Of a stretch of 64,000 nucleotides of DNA, positions 50,101-60,009 are shown one piece after another (position 1 is the first letter of the stretch; every line of letters starts with the position of its first letter). The notes under the pieces are model-generated. The model saw only the letters and a list, made by a program, of their open reading frames with translations, ran no database searches and was not told the DNA's origin. Source of the DNA: Oxyruncus cristatus (lineage: Eukaryota; Chordata; Aves; Passeriformes; Cotingidae). The position numbers were made by a program, and so were the translations under genes. The DNA lies in contig VXAY01005880.1 of assembly GCA_013399855.1 (NCBI GenBank), forward strand, positions 308,329 through 372,328, given 5' to 3'.

Positions 50101-53100
50101 TCCAACACTCATATCAAAAAAATCATCCTTGATGTTCTCCAGAAATTTCCTGGGTCGTTTATGCCCTGATGTGCTGCCAGCAGGTGTCAGGGTGGTTCAA
50201 GTGCTCCATGAATACCAGGACCTGTGACCATGGGGCTTCCTCAGACCTCTAAGAAGGCTCCATCTACTTCCTCTACTTCATCAGGCAGTCTGTAGCAGAC
50301 ACCCAGCATGATGTCCCCCACACTGGTATGACCTCTGTGCCTTACCCAAAAGCTCTCAACAGGGTCATTACCCATTTCAAAGCAAAGCTCCATGCATTCA
50401 AACCACTACTTTGCAGAGAGCACTCCTCTTCCTTGACTTCCCAGGTTGTGTTTCTAAAAGGGTATTGTGGTTTAACCCCAGCCAGCAGCCAAGTACCACA
50501 CAGCCACTCCCATACCAGCAGGACTGGGAGGGAACAGGAAGGGTAAAAGCTAGAAAACTCATGGATTGAGGTAAAGACAGTTTAATAGGGAAAGCAAAAG
50601 AAACACACGCAAGCGAAGTAAAACAAGCCTATGGCCATTCCACCCTGAGAATGCCCGATTTCGTCTGACCTCACAAGCTAAGCAGGGTTGGGCCTAGTTA
50701 GTACTTGGATGAGAGACTTCCTGGGAATACCAGGTGCTTTTTATGAGGAACTCCTTTTTATGAGGAACTACCTAAAGGTAGGCTTTTTATGAGGAACTAA
50801 TTCCCTGCTTCCTGAGGGCAGGCAGGTATTCAGCCATGTCCACAAGAGCAGGGTCACTTCACACATAACATCCCCCCCCTTCCTCCTTCTTTCTCCCACT
50901 TCATAAACTGAGCACGATATCATTTGGTCTGGAATATCCCTTTGGTCAGTTTGTCAATCTGTCTCAGCTGAGTCTCCTCCCAACCTCCTACGCACTCCTA
51001 ACTTCCTTGCCAACGTGGCAGTATGAAAAGTAGAAGAGGCCTTGGCTCCACGTAAGCACTGCTCAGCAATAACAAAAACATCTCTGTATTAGGAACCCTG
51101 TCTTTAGCATAAATTCAAAACACAGCCCCATACTAGCCATTGTGAAGACAATTAACTCTATCTCAGCCAAAAGCAGCACAAAGGGCAAGGGAATACATCT
51201 ACTCCAGCACTCTAGTAATGCCAACAATTTCTCTCTAATCCCAGAGAGATCACAGCTCTGCAATCACACATGGATTCCTGTGTTTCCTATGTTATATGTA
51301 TTCATGTGTAGGCATCTGAAATGGGTTCCCAGTCATGCTGCTTTCACATGAAAACTGTGAGAGCTTCGTCTGTTTTGCTGTCCCCTAGTCATTTACTCAC
51401 TGTCCCTATGACTACTACTCTTCAGGGTTTGGTCACTATAACCTAATGAAACCAGTTTAAAGCCCTCCTCACTGGCTTAGCAAACCTGCTGGCAAAGACA
51501 CTCTTGCTCCAATTTGTCATTCCTGCTCAGTAATGCTCACTATTCAGAGGTCAAAGAGGTCATAAATGCCATAGACAAAGGGACAAAGGCCAAAGTGACA
51601 CCAGATGCACATTCAGGTGTTGACCTGCAGGGTGTATATGCTCCTACTCAAGCCCTTCCCTTCCACTGTAAGGATCTAGGAGACCACTGCTTGGGCCCCC
51701 ATGCCCTTGACCCTCTGTAAGGACTCTTGATGAACTCCAGGTCACCCCTGAAAATGTCACAGGTGCCCATGTGGTTGGGCAACAGGAGGTATTGGTCCTT
51801 GGTTCAGACCAGCCTCAGCAGACTCTCCACAATACCTTAGATCTGAGTCCCCAGAAAGTGACAAACCTCTCAAGACATCAAGCCAAGACTGCAGATGGAT
51901 GTCTCCATCCCCCATAGGAAGGAGCCTTCAGCCATTAGCACCCACCACTTCCTCCCACTGGCAACAACTGTTCAGGATCATGTGTCTCTAACACCTCCCC
52001 TGACAGAGCCTGTTCTTCCTCATCTGTTACCATGGCACTATACCTATCCTATAAATGCACATCTGCAGGCAGAGAACAAGCCTGCCTTCTGTTGCCAGCA
52101 CTCACAAGCCTCCATTCCTCCCCATCTTAGGAGTCTCTATCCTCTGCTTACTCAAGCACAGCTTCTAGCCATCCTTCCTTCCATGCCACATGCTCTTTGG
52201 CTCTCTGTAAAGACCCTGTCAATCTCCTACTTCTATTCCCTGTGTCTGTGTACCCTGCTCATCTCCTGCTGTCGCTTCACCTGGCATCCCAGCACCCTGA
52301 CAATAGCAGAACCCAACAGATGAAGCCACCATCATGCACTGCCCCAGGCTCAGGGAAAAGTGCCAGTCACTCCCTGCAGCCCAACATCTGCCAGATTATT
52401 CCTCTGGAGCTCTGTCTGGGCCAGTATCCCATGTGCCAGGCACAGCTGCTCCAACCAGAGTGGGAGAGTGTGCTTTCAGGTGCCATCACTGCACCCACTC
52501 CAGCTGTCTCAGAGTATCAGGCACCTTCTGCATCCCCTTCCATGCTAACTGCTGCATTAAATGCTAAGTCCTTGTTAGTCATCCCATGTCACAACACTCT
52601 TGCAATGTTTCGCAATACTAAGGCCAGGAATGGGAATGCAACATGCAATAGAATTAAAAAAAATAAAAAAATCTTGACATATTGACATAGAGCAAAGTTA
52701 TACTTTTCTAAACCACTAAAGCTAGAAATAATGCCTTCCTCAAAAACATCAAAAACCTTTTGCTGTTTGCTACAGGCAATTCATTTTCCTTTTTACAGAG
52801 TTGTGTTCTACATAGTACAAGCACAGTGGCATTTATCTGCATACAAAGGCATGTCAACTCCTACTCTTCTCCTAGATAGCACTTAGTCTCAAAGACACAC
52901 CACTGAGAGTCTTATGACGTATCCCAGGAAAAGGTTGTTTTAAAATAATCATGCAGAGGATGTGTTCTCATGCAAAACAACAAATAATCATTATAGGGCC
53001 TCCTCTCCTTCCAAGTTGTTTCTTTAAATACTCATTATACAAACAAATGAGATAAGTGAAGAAGCTGAAAAAATTATATGGCATTATTCCCTGCCTTTAA

Positions 53101-56100
53101 TTCTGCTTCCCTGAAGATAAAAAGCACATGACTCTCCCTCGACATTGGATTTCAGCTCTTTAGTTGAGTTAGGGTCAGAATTTTCTCATTGTAATAAGGT
53201 GCTCTAGGATGACCCTGCTTGATGAGGGAGATTGGACCAGATGACCCACTGTGGTCCCTTCCAACCTTACTCATTCTGTGAATCATTTTGGACCAGAAAC
53301 TTGACACAGCTCTACTGTTTCGAGATGGATACCTCTCTAAAAGCTTTCTACTTTTAAAGCTACTACTGTTATCTACTGGTAGAGAACAGCTAAGTTTTTT
53401 TTGGCAGATGCTCAATATTACAAGGGATTTTAGAGATTGAAAAAGATCTAATTCAACACTTATCTGCTGAAGACTGTCACACTGACTCAGGAAAAGGACA
53501 CACAAGCCTGTTCCCAATAAAAGTCCTCAGTGGCAGAAAAGCCATTTTCAAAGCGAAACCAAATCTCCATGACTAGATCTACTTTAACAGATTAGGAGAA
53601 CTCTCCAGTTCCCAGGTCTAGGTGCAGGTGCCTGCGAAGTAACTCCATTTCAGCGCTGAACTCAGGCATGTGTTGTAGAAAATGGAAAAAATCTTTGGTT
53701 ATACACTTCATTATAAATGAGGCTTTGGTATATACTATAACAGGATCTCCATCCAAATTATCAGGAAGAGCAAGTTCAGTCTGGATACAGCTTGTCAAGT
53801 TGTACATAAAGCTTTATATTATCTCAATGGATTGCTTCTGAATGAGTACTTATAAAGAAGGATGTTCTTGGAGACTCTTTATTAAAATGCTCTTCCCACT
53901 GCAGTCACGTGTCCCACAGGGCCTCTTGTACAGCTCATCTAACACTTCCCTGAAAGCTGCTCTCTATACAAGTGCCCCATCCCCGGGCTCACAAACAAGT
54001 CCTGCAGTGCCCTTGTACTCTTTCAAGACTACAGAAACTACAGATTTGCAGCCTACCAAAGAGTGGGAATGCAGTATTTGTCTGCCTTTAGAGGAAGAAC
54101 ATTATTTGCCTCAAGTTTTGTTTCACCAGATGACAGAAAACAGAACGTGAAAGAACCTTCAGGGGTCAAACTCACATCTTTTCCCAGGCTGTCTGACTGC
54201 AGTTAGCAAGGGAGGTAGTACAGATAATCACCAGTCTTACTACAGACAAGGTATTACACAGCTATCATTTCTACATAACGACTGATCTAATTCACGTCCA
54301 TTAAAGAACTGAAGTGTAATGCTGGTTGTGTCACACTAGGGAGCTGAAACTTAAGAGCAGAAATTTAGTCAATATGACATCTCTAACCATAAAATGTCTT
54401 CAGAATTGTTGATACACATTAAAAACTACTACTGAAATCAAAATAACGTGTACAAGAGCCAAGTCATTATTTAATATGAAGACAGATCCCCATCAAAGTG
54501 CTGTGGATTAACCCTGGTAGGTAGTTCAGCCCCATACCACCACTTACTCCTCTCCTAGCAGAAAGGGGCAGACAATCATAAGGGCAAAACAGACAAAACT
54601 TGTGGGCTGAGATAAAGACAGATTAATAAGTGAAACAGAACTGTGTGTGCAAACAATGCAAAATAAGGAATTCAGCCACTACTCCCCATTGTCAAGCAGG
54701 CCTTTAGCAATCCCCAGGAAAGCAGGAATTCTTCCCATGCAGCAGTGATTTAGGAAATCACCGTAACTGTGAACATGCCCCTTTATTCCTTCTTCCCCCC
54801 AGCTTTTACTGATGATGCCTTTGGTCAGTTGGAGTCAGTTGTTCCAGTGTCCCTCCTCCCATCTTCTCGTGCACCCCCAGCCTGTTCATGGTAGAGCAAT
54901 GTGAGAACCAGAAAAGGCTTTGATGCTGTGTGAGCTCTCAGCAATAACTAAAACATGGGTTGTCAACACTGGTTTGGTCACAAATCCAAAAGACAGCACC
55001 ATAGGAGCTGCTCTAAAGAAAATTAACTCTATCCCAGCCAAAACCAAAAGCTAATGACCTATGCACTTCTCCATAATCACACTCCTAAATAATTAAGAAA
55101 AACAACAGTGACAGCTACAGGAGTGTACTGTAGAATGACGTATCCAGAAAAAAAGAAAAGAATATGTAACAAAAGAAAGGACGTAAGGCAGAGGTATTAC
55201 AAGAAAAAGAGATGGAAAAGCATGTAGAGCATGGAACTAGGACCACACACAGGAGTTAACAGAGCAGCCAACCTTAGCAAATCAAGGGCATGTTATTCAG
55301 AGACATAAAACCTTCAGCTCCAATGCCACAGACTCATAAATGTTGTTGCAAGTGTTGCAATACATTAACTTTTAAAAGCCTCAGCCACATAGTTAGGAAT
55401 AGTAAGTAGGACATCACAAAACATATCAACAACAAACATTAAATAAAACAGCATGCTGCTGGTGATGTTACTTATCACAGAAAACATAATCTAATGAAAT
55501 GAAATCATTTCAAACCATATGAATGATAAACGACAAGATGTTTCCACATCTGTATGAAAACACTATTAAAAACACAAGAGTAATATGTCAAAACACTATC
55601 TCAAGGCCTCCAAGGTATTTAATATTAAAAATTTTTCTAAGAGTAAACAAGAGACTGAAAGGCAACTCACCTGATTGCCTGTTTCTGTCACTATTTCTTC
55701 TTGGGCGACCTCGGCCCGGTCCTTGCTTCGGCAAACCAGATGAACCGTGCCACCTGGTGGATTGAGACAAGAAACACATTTGATAATTACTTACTAACTG
55801 TGTTTGGGGGAGACATCAGCATTTTAGTTGGGGGAGACTTTGGAAGAGCGATGGAAGATTTCTGCTTGTCCCTGGTCTCTATGAAGGCAGGCAGGGTGAA
55901 GGAAGTATCATGCTGGAACAGGGTCCTCGCAGAAGGCTGCATGTACGGAAAAGACCACTGCACTCCAAGTACTGTCTACTCAAACCTTTTTCTGTCAGGT
56001 CTGTACATCATATTCAGTGGATGAAATACCAGAGCCATACAGATGTCTTAGCTTCAATCTCCAGTATTATAAATGCTTCTTTTGATACATGCCTTAGAAA

Positions 56101-59100
56101 GTTCAGTAAGGGCCTTGAACAACACAAGTGACTACAATTGCTCTGTGAAAAGGATATAAAAATGCCAGCTATCAGAATTGTTCTCAGCAGTGGAGATATG
56201 ACAAGGACTACAGCTTCAAATTGCAGTTTAGGAGGCTCAGGTCATCTATTAAGAAATATAATTTTCATTAGTTTTCTTCTAAAGAGATCAGGCTGTCCCC
56301 AAGAGGATGCATAATTTGCATCCTTGCAGGTTTCAGGCAGTGAGACAAAGCAATGACTGGTTTGATCTAGTGTTGCCAACAGCTGCTTCAAGTGAGATGC
56401 TGGACAAGGTGACCTCTACAGGTCTCTTCCAACCAACTTTTCATTGAAAGGAATACCCAGGGCAAGGCTCTTCTCAGAGACCTGGATACTTGCCATGATC
56501 TCATCACTTAGCCACATTAAAGAAAGCCTTCAAAAAGAGGACTAAAGTAGGTATAATTTTTTTTTATTTTTATGCCTTGTATTCTCTGATCATTACAAGT
56601 CATGCGCTACCCTCAGTCACAGGAATAGCTGTACTCTTTATTTTTACCTATTTTTAAAGGTGTTTTAGGATTGCTAACAGTTCACCACTAGAAAGCTCAA
56701 GGACTGTAATCCCAAAGGATGTATAATAGAAACAGTGCCAGGTCACTCTTCTAATGCCCAGAACCCAAATGCAAAACACCAAGACTACCCTAGGGATAGT
56801 GAAGTCACACACTGCACAGCCCAGTCTGGGGGCTGATAATGAAATTTTCTGTTTATGTGATAATGAAATTTTGAGAGAGGTTTTTCCCCCTCAGCAGCAC
56901 AATAGCAAGTATCCTTGGAATGCAGCTGATGGGGCCAACAAGTCTCTTCTGAAGTTTCTTAACAGCTTCTGATTCCTCTGAAGCACTTCCAGAGCTGCCT
57001 GGGTTACTTTCACAAGGCGCACAACCACAGGCAGCAGTAGGAAACTCCTGAATCTGAGAAAACAATACAAATGACACTAACTGATGTTTAATACAGTTAA
57101 TCTTCATTTTGTGTAACACAAACACCATCCATGGAAGGGACTGTGCACAGACAGGCACTGAATATGAGCAGATCAGAATGAAAGACAGTCTTTGCCACAG
57201 GGAAAACAGATTTCATGAGTGAAAGAAAAGCCAATCAGAAGGGGCAGTGTCCAAGACTCATTTCTTTGGCCACTCTCACAGTGACTGCAGAGTTCACTGC
57301 AAAGGAGGGCTCCAATTACAGACCTTAAGGCAGTTAAGAATGTGCATTTGCAGATGTTTAAGAAGCTCTTCCCAAAACACAAAGGACAGCACAAGTAATG
57401 TGTGCAGGTACAAATTAAACACACGTAAGAAGCAGCTGGCCTTCAAGCTGATCCAGAACATTGTCAGAGTCTACAGTAGAAAAACATTCCACAAAAAGAG
57501 ATGCATTTTTAAGGTCTTTGAATATAAACTTTTCTGTTGCCTTTGGGGATAGAGGGGAAGTTCTGGTGTGACCTATGGGCTAGGAAAGGAATTTTAATAC
57601 ATTTTCCACAGTAAAGATGAAATTATTTGAACTTAACACATGGGAATTGCCAGAGTAATTGGGAGAAGACTGTACCAAGCCGGAAGTGAGGTTCACAAGA
57701 CACAGAGGAAAGCCCAAATCTGCATACCCGTAAGACACCAATTCAGAGAAAAGCTGAGCCCAGACTACAGAAATGATCATCAAGATCATTATTAGTTAGA
57801 AAGGTCTGAGTGCTGGAAGGTAAAGCAACATAGCTTGATTATTCTCTTGATGAGTCTGAAATCCTTATTATCTTGTCATGGTGTACTTTAAGAGATTCAA
57901 CTAGAAGCCAGGGCCCCAACAGCTGACTCTGAGTTTCAAAGTGACATGTTCGAGAATTGGATCAGGAAGGCATTTTAATTTCCTATGAAACAGCAATGCC
58001 CATACAAACGCATCAGACACGCAGTCTGAGCCCAAGGTCATTCTGCTAAACATGGTGACCAAATCCCATGCAGATCCAGCCGGCCTTCCAGCTTGCAAAA
58101 CCTGGCAGGCATATCCATTTGCGAGCAAAACAGTCACCAGACAAAGCAATAGTTACATAAAGCTATTATGTATAATAGCAGGACTGGGAACCTCATATCA
58201 ATCACATGCTGCCACTGATGGAGATCTTTGACCCAAAGATTCTTTGATGCTAATAGTTCTGAATTAGTTTAATTTAACTAAGTCACACTTTCCTTCACAA
58301 GATAGTTATGAAACCTAAGCACGCAAGAAGAGAGTAAAGAGCCAGAAGCTCCTCCTTTTTATTCTATGTGCCAAAACTCCTATCACTCTTGCACAACAGG
58401 AATTATTTTGTCAACTCTGTAAGGGATTACGTTTATCCTTCAACAGCAGTTAGGTCCAGTTCATACCACCTCCTTGAGTACAAAGAGCCACATAAAAAAA
58501 TAATTACATGTAATCAGCCAAAGGGCACAAATCCAGGGTATTATCATTAAGATCAAGCACAACTACATTGCTTCTGCTATACTCTCCCAATCTCAGCTTT
58601 GCAAACCCAATCATGTTCTTTCATCATATGACAAATTCACAAATTCTTCAAAATAGTTCAAATTCAGCCAGGCTACTACTGAATCAGCTTTCAAAAGACC
58701 GTGATCCATCACCAACACCCATGTATGCCACTATAACACAGATAGTTTTGGTAAACACACACTTGAAAAACACTGCAGATCCTCTCCACTTATTTGGTTT
58801 CATTATGCCAGTTTTCACAGCACCAGTTGTGCTTAAACCTGTAACCTACTGGGCTGGTAAAATGACCCCTCATCCCATGGATTTGTGTGTGTTAACGCTG
58901 GAAAGCCAAACCTGCTTCCTTCCACGTTATCTGTATCAACTCCTCGGAGCTCCATGGGATCCCAGCTCACCTCTCCTTGCTATCTCCTTGGCTGTGGCCT
59001 TGCCAATGCCGCTGTTGGAACCGGTGACCAGGAAGGATCTCCCACCCACATCCACCTCCACATCAGCTGGATTGAAGTGCTTGGAAGCAGACTCGTAGCC

Positions 59101-59819
59101 GCCCCTGAATAAAGCAAGACACACCTGTGAGAAACTAGAAGAGAGCCCTTAAAAAAAAAAACACAGGGGAGAGTTGAAAAGCACTTTTCCCTCACAGCTC
59201 AGCTGAATATCCTCCCTCACCCTGTCACTCTCTGTACTCGTGGGACAGGCCACAAACAGTGCCAGTGACACTGCAACCAGTGATGTACCACGGAATCATC
59301 GAGGTTGGAAAAGACCATTAAGATCATCAAGTTCAACCATCAACCCCAGCACCATCACCACGTTCACCTCCAACCCATGTCCTCAAGTGCCGCAGCCACA
59401 TTATTTTTGAACACTTCCAGAGGCGGTGCCTACACCACTTCCCTGCGCAGCCTGTGCCACTGCTTTACAACCCCGTCCACGAAAGCAGCAAGCAGCTCGT
59501 GGCGTTTGCCCGTCCCACCCAGCCCCGACTTGGACAGCTGGGAAGGGGCCCGGCCGCAGCCCCGGGGCGGGGTGGGCTGGGGTGGGCCGGGCAGCTCTCA
59601 CAGAGAGGCTCGGCTTGGCGGGGTGGGGTGCGGTCAATTGAAAATACAGAATAGACGCCGACTCGACGTGGTTGAAGTCCCGCGGGCAGGCGGGAACGCC
59701 CCGGCCCGGGCGCCGCGCCCGCCCCACGCCGCGGTCCCCGACCGCGGGGGCCGCCGCCCGTACCTCGTGTACTCCCGCAGCCCCTTCACGAACCACACGG
59801 TGTTGCGGTACCAGGACAT
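31147..59819 (-). CDS. DHRS12: DHRS12 (dehydrogenase/reductase SDR family member 12), complete, ten coding exons
   Basis: Exons in transcript order: 59819-59764, 59104-58971, 55753-55671, 48354-48262, 46955-46874, 36858-36797, 36040-35936, 35383-35293, 33972-33835, 31274-31147. They total 972 nt, 323 codons plus TAG, with all junctions in frame and GT-AG. The protein has an N-terminal MSWYRNTVWFVKGLREYT segment, the Rossmann cofactor motif TGSNSGIG (46-53), D99 after the fourth strand, NNAG (124-127), catalytic Ser in VSSGG (about 174-175), and the YxxxK pair Y201/K205. All key SDR residues are intact, so an active NAD(P)-dependent oxidoreductase is expected. The substrate is not established. 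Human DHRS12 is 317 residues; here the C-terminus ends FRSSSPGT, slightly longer. The start codon is the first ATG in the CpG-island exon, with G at -3. Confidence 0.96.
33835..33972 (-). CDS. DHRS12: DHRS12 coding exon 9 (residues 236-282)
   Basis: 138-bp exon after TCTCTAG. It reads VRSSMPDFYEKMKNSLRTEA then QGADTVVWLAVSAEATKLPSG onward, and ends FFQ plus G before GTAAGG. It covers the C-terminal SDR helices. Confidence 0.95.
35293..35383 (-). CDS. DHRS12: DHRS12 coding exon 8 (residues 206-236)
   Basis: 91-bp exon after CCTAG. It reads RQQVVLTEQWAKAHRNIHFS then VMHPGWADTP and a split Gly codon before GTAACA. HPGWADT is the SDR PG motif of the substrate/cofactor lip. Confidence 0.96.
35936..36040 (-). 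CDS. DHRS12: DHRS12 coding exon 7 (residues 171-205), catalytic Ser, Tyr and Lys
   Basis: 105-bp phase-0 exon after TTACAG. It starts ITVSSGGMLVQKLNISDLQS and ends GTMVYAQNK before GTACAG. It carries the active-site serine and the YxxxK pair, all intact. Confidence 0.97.
36797..36858 (-). CDS. DHRS12: DHRS12 coding exon 6 (residues 150-170)
   Basis: 62-bp exon after TTTTAG. It reads GTYILTTALLPLLEKEADAR plus V and ends in phase 0 before GTGAGT. It forms the helix leading to the catalytic serine strand. Confidence 0.94.
36859..46873 (-). other. DHRS12 intron 5 (10.0 kb)
   Basis: The largest intron of the gene. It contains A-rich tracts read as (GTTT)n on the transcript strand near 41113-41150, 42233-42275 and 42358-42395, an A/G-rich run at 37978-38015, and a CpG-rich patch at about 38225-38335. 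No coding exon or well-preserved mobile element was recognised. Confidence 0.5.
38225..38370. other. CpG-rich patch followed by an A-rich tail
   Basis: About 110 bp with roughly nine CpG dinucleotides in an otherwise CpG-poor intron, ending GCCGCGCCGGGG and running into an A-rich stretch (38335-38370). This may be a retroposed GC-rich RNA or a small regulatory element. The parent was not recognised. Confidence 0.35.
46874..46955 (-). CDS. DHRS12: DHRS12 coding exon 5 (residues 123-150), NNAG motif
   Basis: 82-bp exon after TTACAG. It reads INNAGCMVNNRELTEDGLEK then NFATNTL and a split Gly codon before GTGAGT. NNAG is the SDR structural motif stabilising the central sheet, and N in NFATN is the catalytic-tetrad Asn region. 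Confidence 0.96.
48262..48354 (-). CDS. DHRS12: DHRS12 coding exon 4 (residues 92-122)
   Basis: 93-bp phase-0 exon after a TTTAG acceptor. It reads NIFLHIVDISNPKEVWKFAE then KFRNEHKLHVL. D99 is the adenine-contacting Asp of classical SDRs. The donor is GTAAG. Confidence 0.95.
48738..50465 (-). mobile_element. Long CR1 LINE, 3' portion with decayed RT and endonuclease regions
   Basis: The 3' end is at about 48738 (TTAGCTTGGAAGGGACCTCT on the + strand). The minus strand at about 49730-49860 reads PLIFKKGRQDLGNYKLVSLT, the start of the CR1 reverse-transcriptase domain. At about 50080-50320 the minus strand resembles the end of the CR1 endonuclease (a GDFNHPDICW-like block, degraded). Multiple stops and deletions make it inactive. 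It lies in DHRS12 intron 3. Confidence 0.8.
50627..50740 (+). pseudogene. 5S rRNA-derived pseudogene inserted in an LTR
   Basis: It opens GCCTATGGCCATTCCACCCT and continues through AAGCTAAGCAGGGTTGGGCC, TAGTTAGTACTTGGATGAGA and TGGGAATACCAGGTGCT, a close match to vertebrate 5S rRNA with scattered substitutions. The normal 3' end (GTAGGC followed by a T run) is displaced: it appears at 50777-50787 after an inserted duplication. The A-box, intermediate element and C-box regions of the internal Pol III promoter are partly preserved. It is a pseudogene rather than a functional array copy because of the mutations and broken 3' stem. Confidence 0.88.
50737..50798. repeat. Three direct copies of a 16-mer at the 3' edge of the 5S pseudogene
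   Basis: CTTTTTATGAGGAACT occurs identically at 50737-50752, 50754-50769 and 50783-50798. The third copy follows GTAGG, the expected 5S 3' end. Confidence 0.95.
51186..52560 (-). mobile_element. Probable 5' portion of the same CR1 LINE (ORF1/5' region), beyond the LTR
   Basis: Between 51700 and 52560 the + strand contains blocks I recognise as reverse-complement upstream parts of long avian CR1 copies (GAACTCCAGGTCACCCCTGA; AGGAAGGAGCCTTCAGCCAT). Together with 48738-50465 this suggests one long minus-strand CR1 split by the LTR. The assignment of this half is less certain, and no intact ORF remains. Confidence 0.5.
53205..53287 (+). mobile_element. CR1 3'-end remnant
   Basis: It reads GGACCAGATGACCCACTGTG then GTCCCTTCCAACCTTACTCA and TTCTGTGAAT, the sense CR1 3' terminus. 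Only about 80 bp is recognisable. Confidence 0.8.
54502..55050 (-). mobile_element. Older solo LTR, related to family B, without the 5S insert
   Basis: It starts TGTGGATTAACCCTGGTAGG and contains GAGATAAAGACAGATTAATA, AATAAGGAATTCAGCCACTA, GATGCCTTTGGTCAGTTGGA and ATTAACTCTATCCCAGCCAA. The order matches the LTR at 50466-51180 throughout. More diverged, so older. The site equivalent to the 5S insertion is uninterrupted (AAAATAAGGAATTC). Confidence 0.8.
55671..55753 (-). CDS. DHRS12: DHRS12 coding exon 3 (residues 64-91)
   Basis: 83-bp exon after CCACCAG. It reads GTVHLVCRSKDRAEVAQEEI then VTETGNQ and ends in phase 0 before GTGAGT. VCR is the usual end of the second SDR strand, where the basic residue (R72) suggests NADP(H) preference (inference). 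Confidence 0.95.
55754..58970 (-). other. DHRS12 intron 2
   Basis: Apart from the CR1 remnant at 56310-56440, I see no recognisable element or exon in this 3.2-kb intron. Confidence 0.5.
56310..56440 (+). mobile_element. Degraded CR1 3' fragment
   Basis: It reads TGACTGGTTTGATCTAGTG and later GGTGACCTCTACAGGTCTCT then TCCAACCAAC, a decayed sense CR1 3' end. It lies in DHRS12 intron 2. Confidence 0.7.
58971..59104 (-). CDS. DHRS12: DHRS12 coding exon 2 (residues 19-64), cofactor-binding motif
   Basis: 134-bp exon after TTATTCAG. It reads GGYESASKHFNPADVEVDVG and then GRSFLVTGSNSGIGKATAKE, and ends in a split Gly codon before GTGAGC. It holds the Rossmann-fold TGxxxGxG nucleotide-binding motif. 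Confidence 0.96.
59290..59490 (-). mobile_element. CR1 LINE 3' fragment in DHRS12 intron 1
   Basis: It begins GGAATCATCGAGGTTGGAAA then AGACCATTAAGATCATCAAG, an AGGTTGGAAAAGACC-type CR1 3' end in reverse orientation, and continues to about GTCCACGAAAGCAGC. It abuts the CpG island. Confidence 0.88.
59764..59819 (-). CDS. DHRS12: DHRS12 coding exon 1 (residues 1-19)
   Basis: It starts at ATG 59819-59817 with context GCGCCATGT and reads MSWYRNTVWFVKGLREYT plus AG of a split Arg codon. The donor is GTACGG. The hydrophobic/aromatic N-terminus is typical of DHRS12. Confidence 0.94.
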
Positions 59820-59860
59820 GGCGCTGCTGCCTCCGCCACAGCGGTGCCGGCCCCGCCTCC

Positions 59861-59901
59861 GCCCTTACATAAGGTCAGCCCTGCCCGCGTTAGGTAAGGG
59901 C
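59861..59901. promoter_or_regulatory. Inverted repeat in the DHRS12 5' UTR/promoter
   Basis: GCCCTTACATAA (59861-59872) and TTAGGTAAGGGC (59890-59901) are 12-nt arms with one mismatch and a 17-nt spacer, about 45-80 nt upstream of the start codon. The left arm overlaps TAAGGTCA, a nuclear-receptor-type half-site. Function is unknown. Confidence 0.4.
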
Positions 59902-60009
59902 CGAGGGGTGGCCCCGCCCGGCCCGCCCGCCTTCGCCGCCGCGGACCGGCCACACGGAGGGAGGGTGCGAGGGCGGACAACAAGCGTGTCAGCAGGGCGG
60001 AGCTGTGCC

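Larger units (their letters stand above)
50466..51180 (-). mobile_element. Solo LTR of an avian ERVL-like element (family B), split by a 5S pseudogene
   Basis: It starts TGTGGTTTAACCCCAGCCAG and ends ATTAACTCTATCTCAGCCAA then AAGCAGCACA. Read on the minus strand it opens TGTGCTGCTTTTGGCTGAGA and has a weakened TATA region near 50905 and a TATTAAAC poly(A)-type signal near 50582. There is no internal viral coding sequence. AAGGG occurs next to both ends (50458-50462 and 51181-51185), but three bases separate the left copy from the LTR, so it is at best an imperfect target duplication. Confidence 0.8.

Noticed and set aside
50627..50740. A functional 5S rRNA gene
   Set aside because: There are several substitutions, and the 3' stem strand is separated by an inserted duplication, so the transcript could not fold as 5S.
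51895..52685. 142- and 162-codon overlapping frames on the + strand
   Set aside because: They lie antisense within the probable CR1 5' region and look like repeat shadows, not genes.
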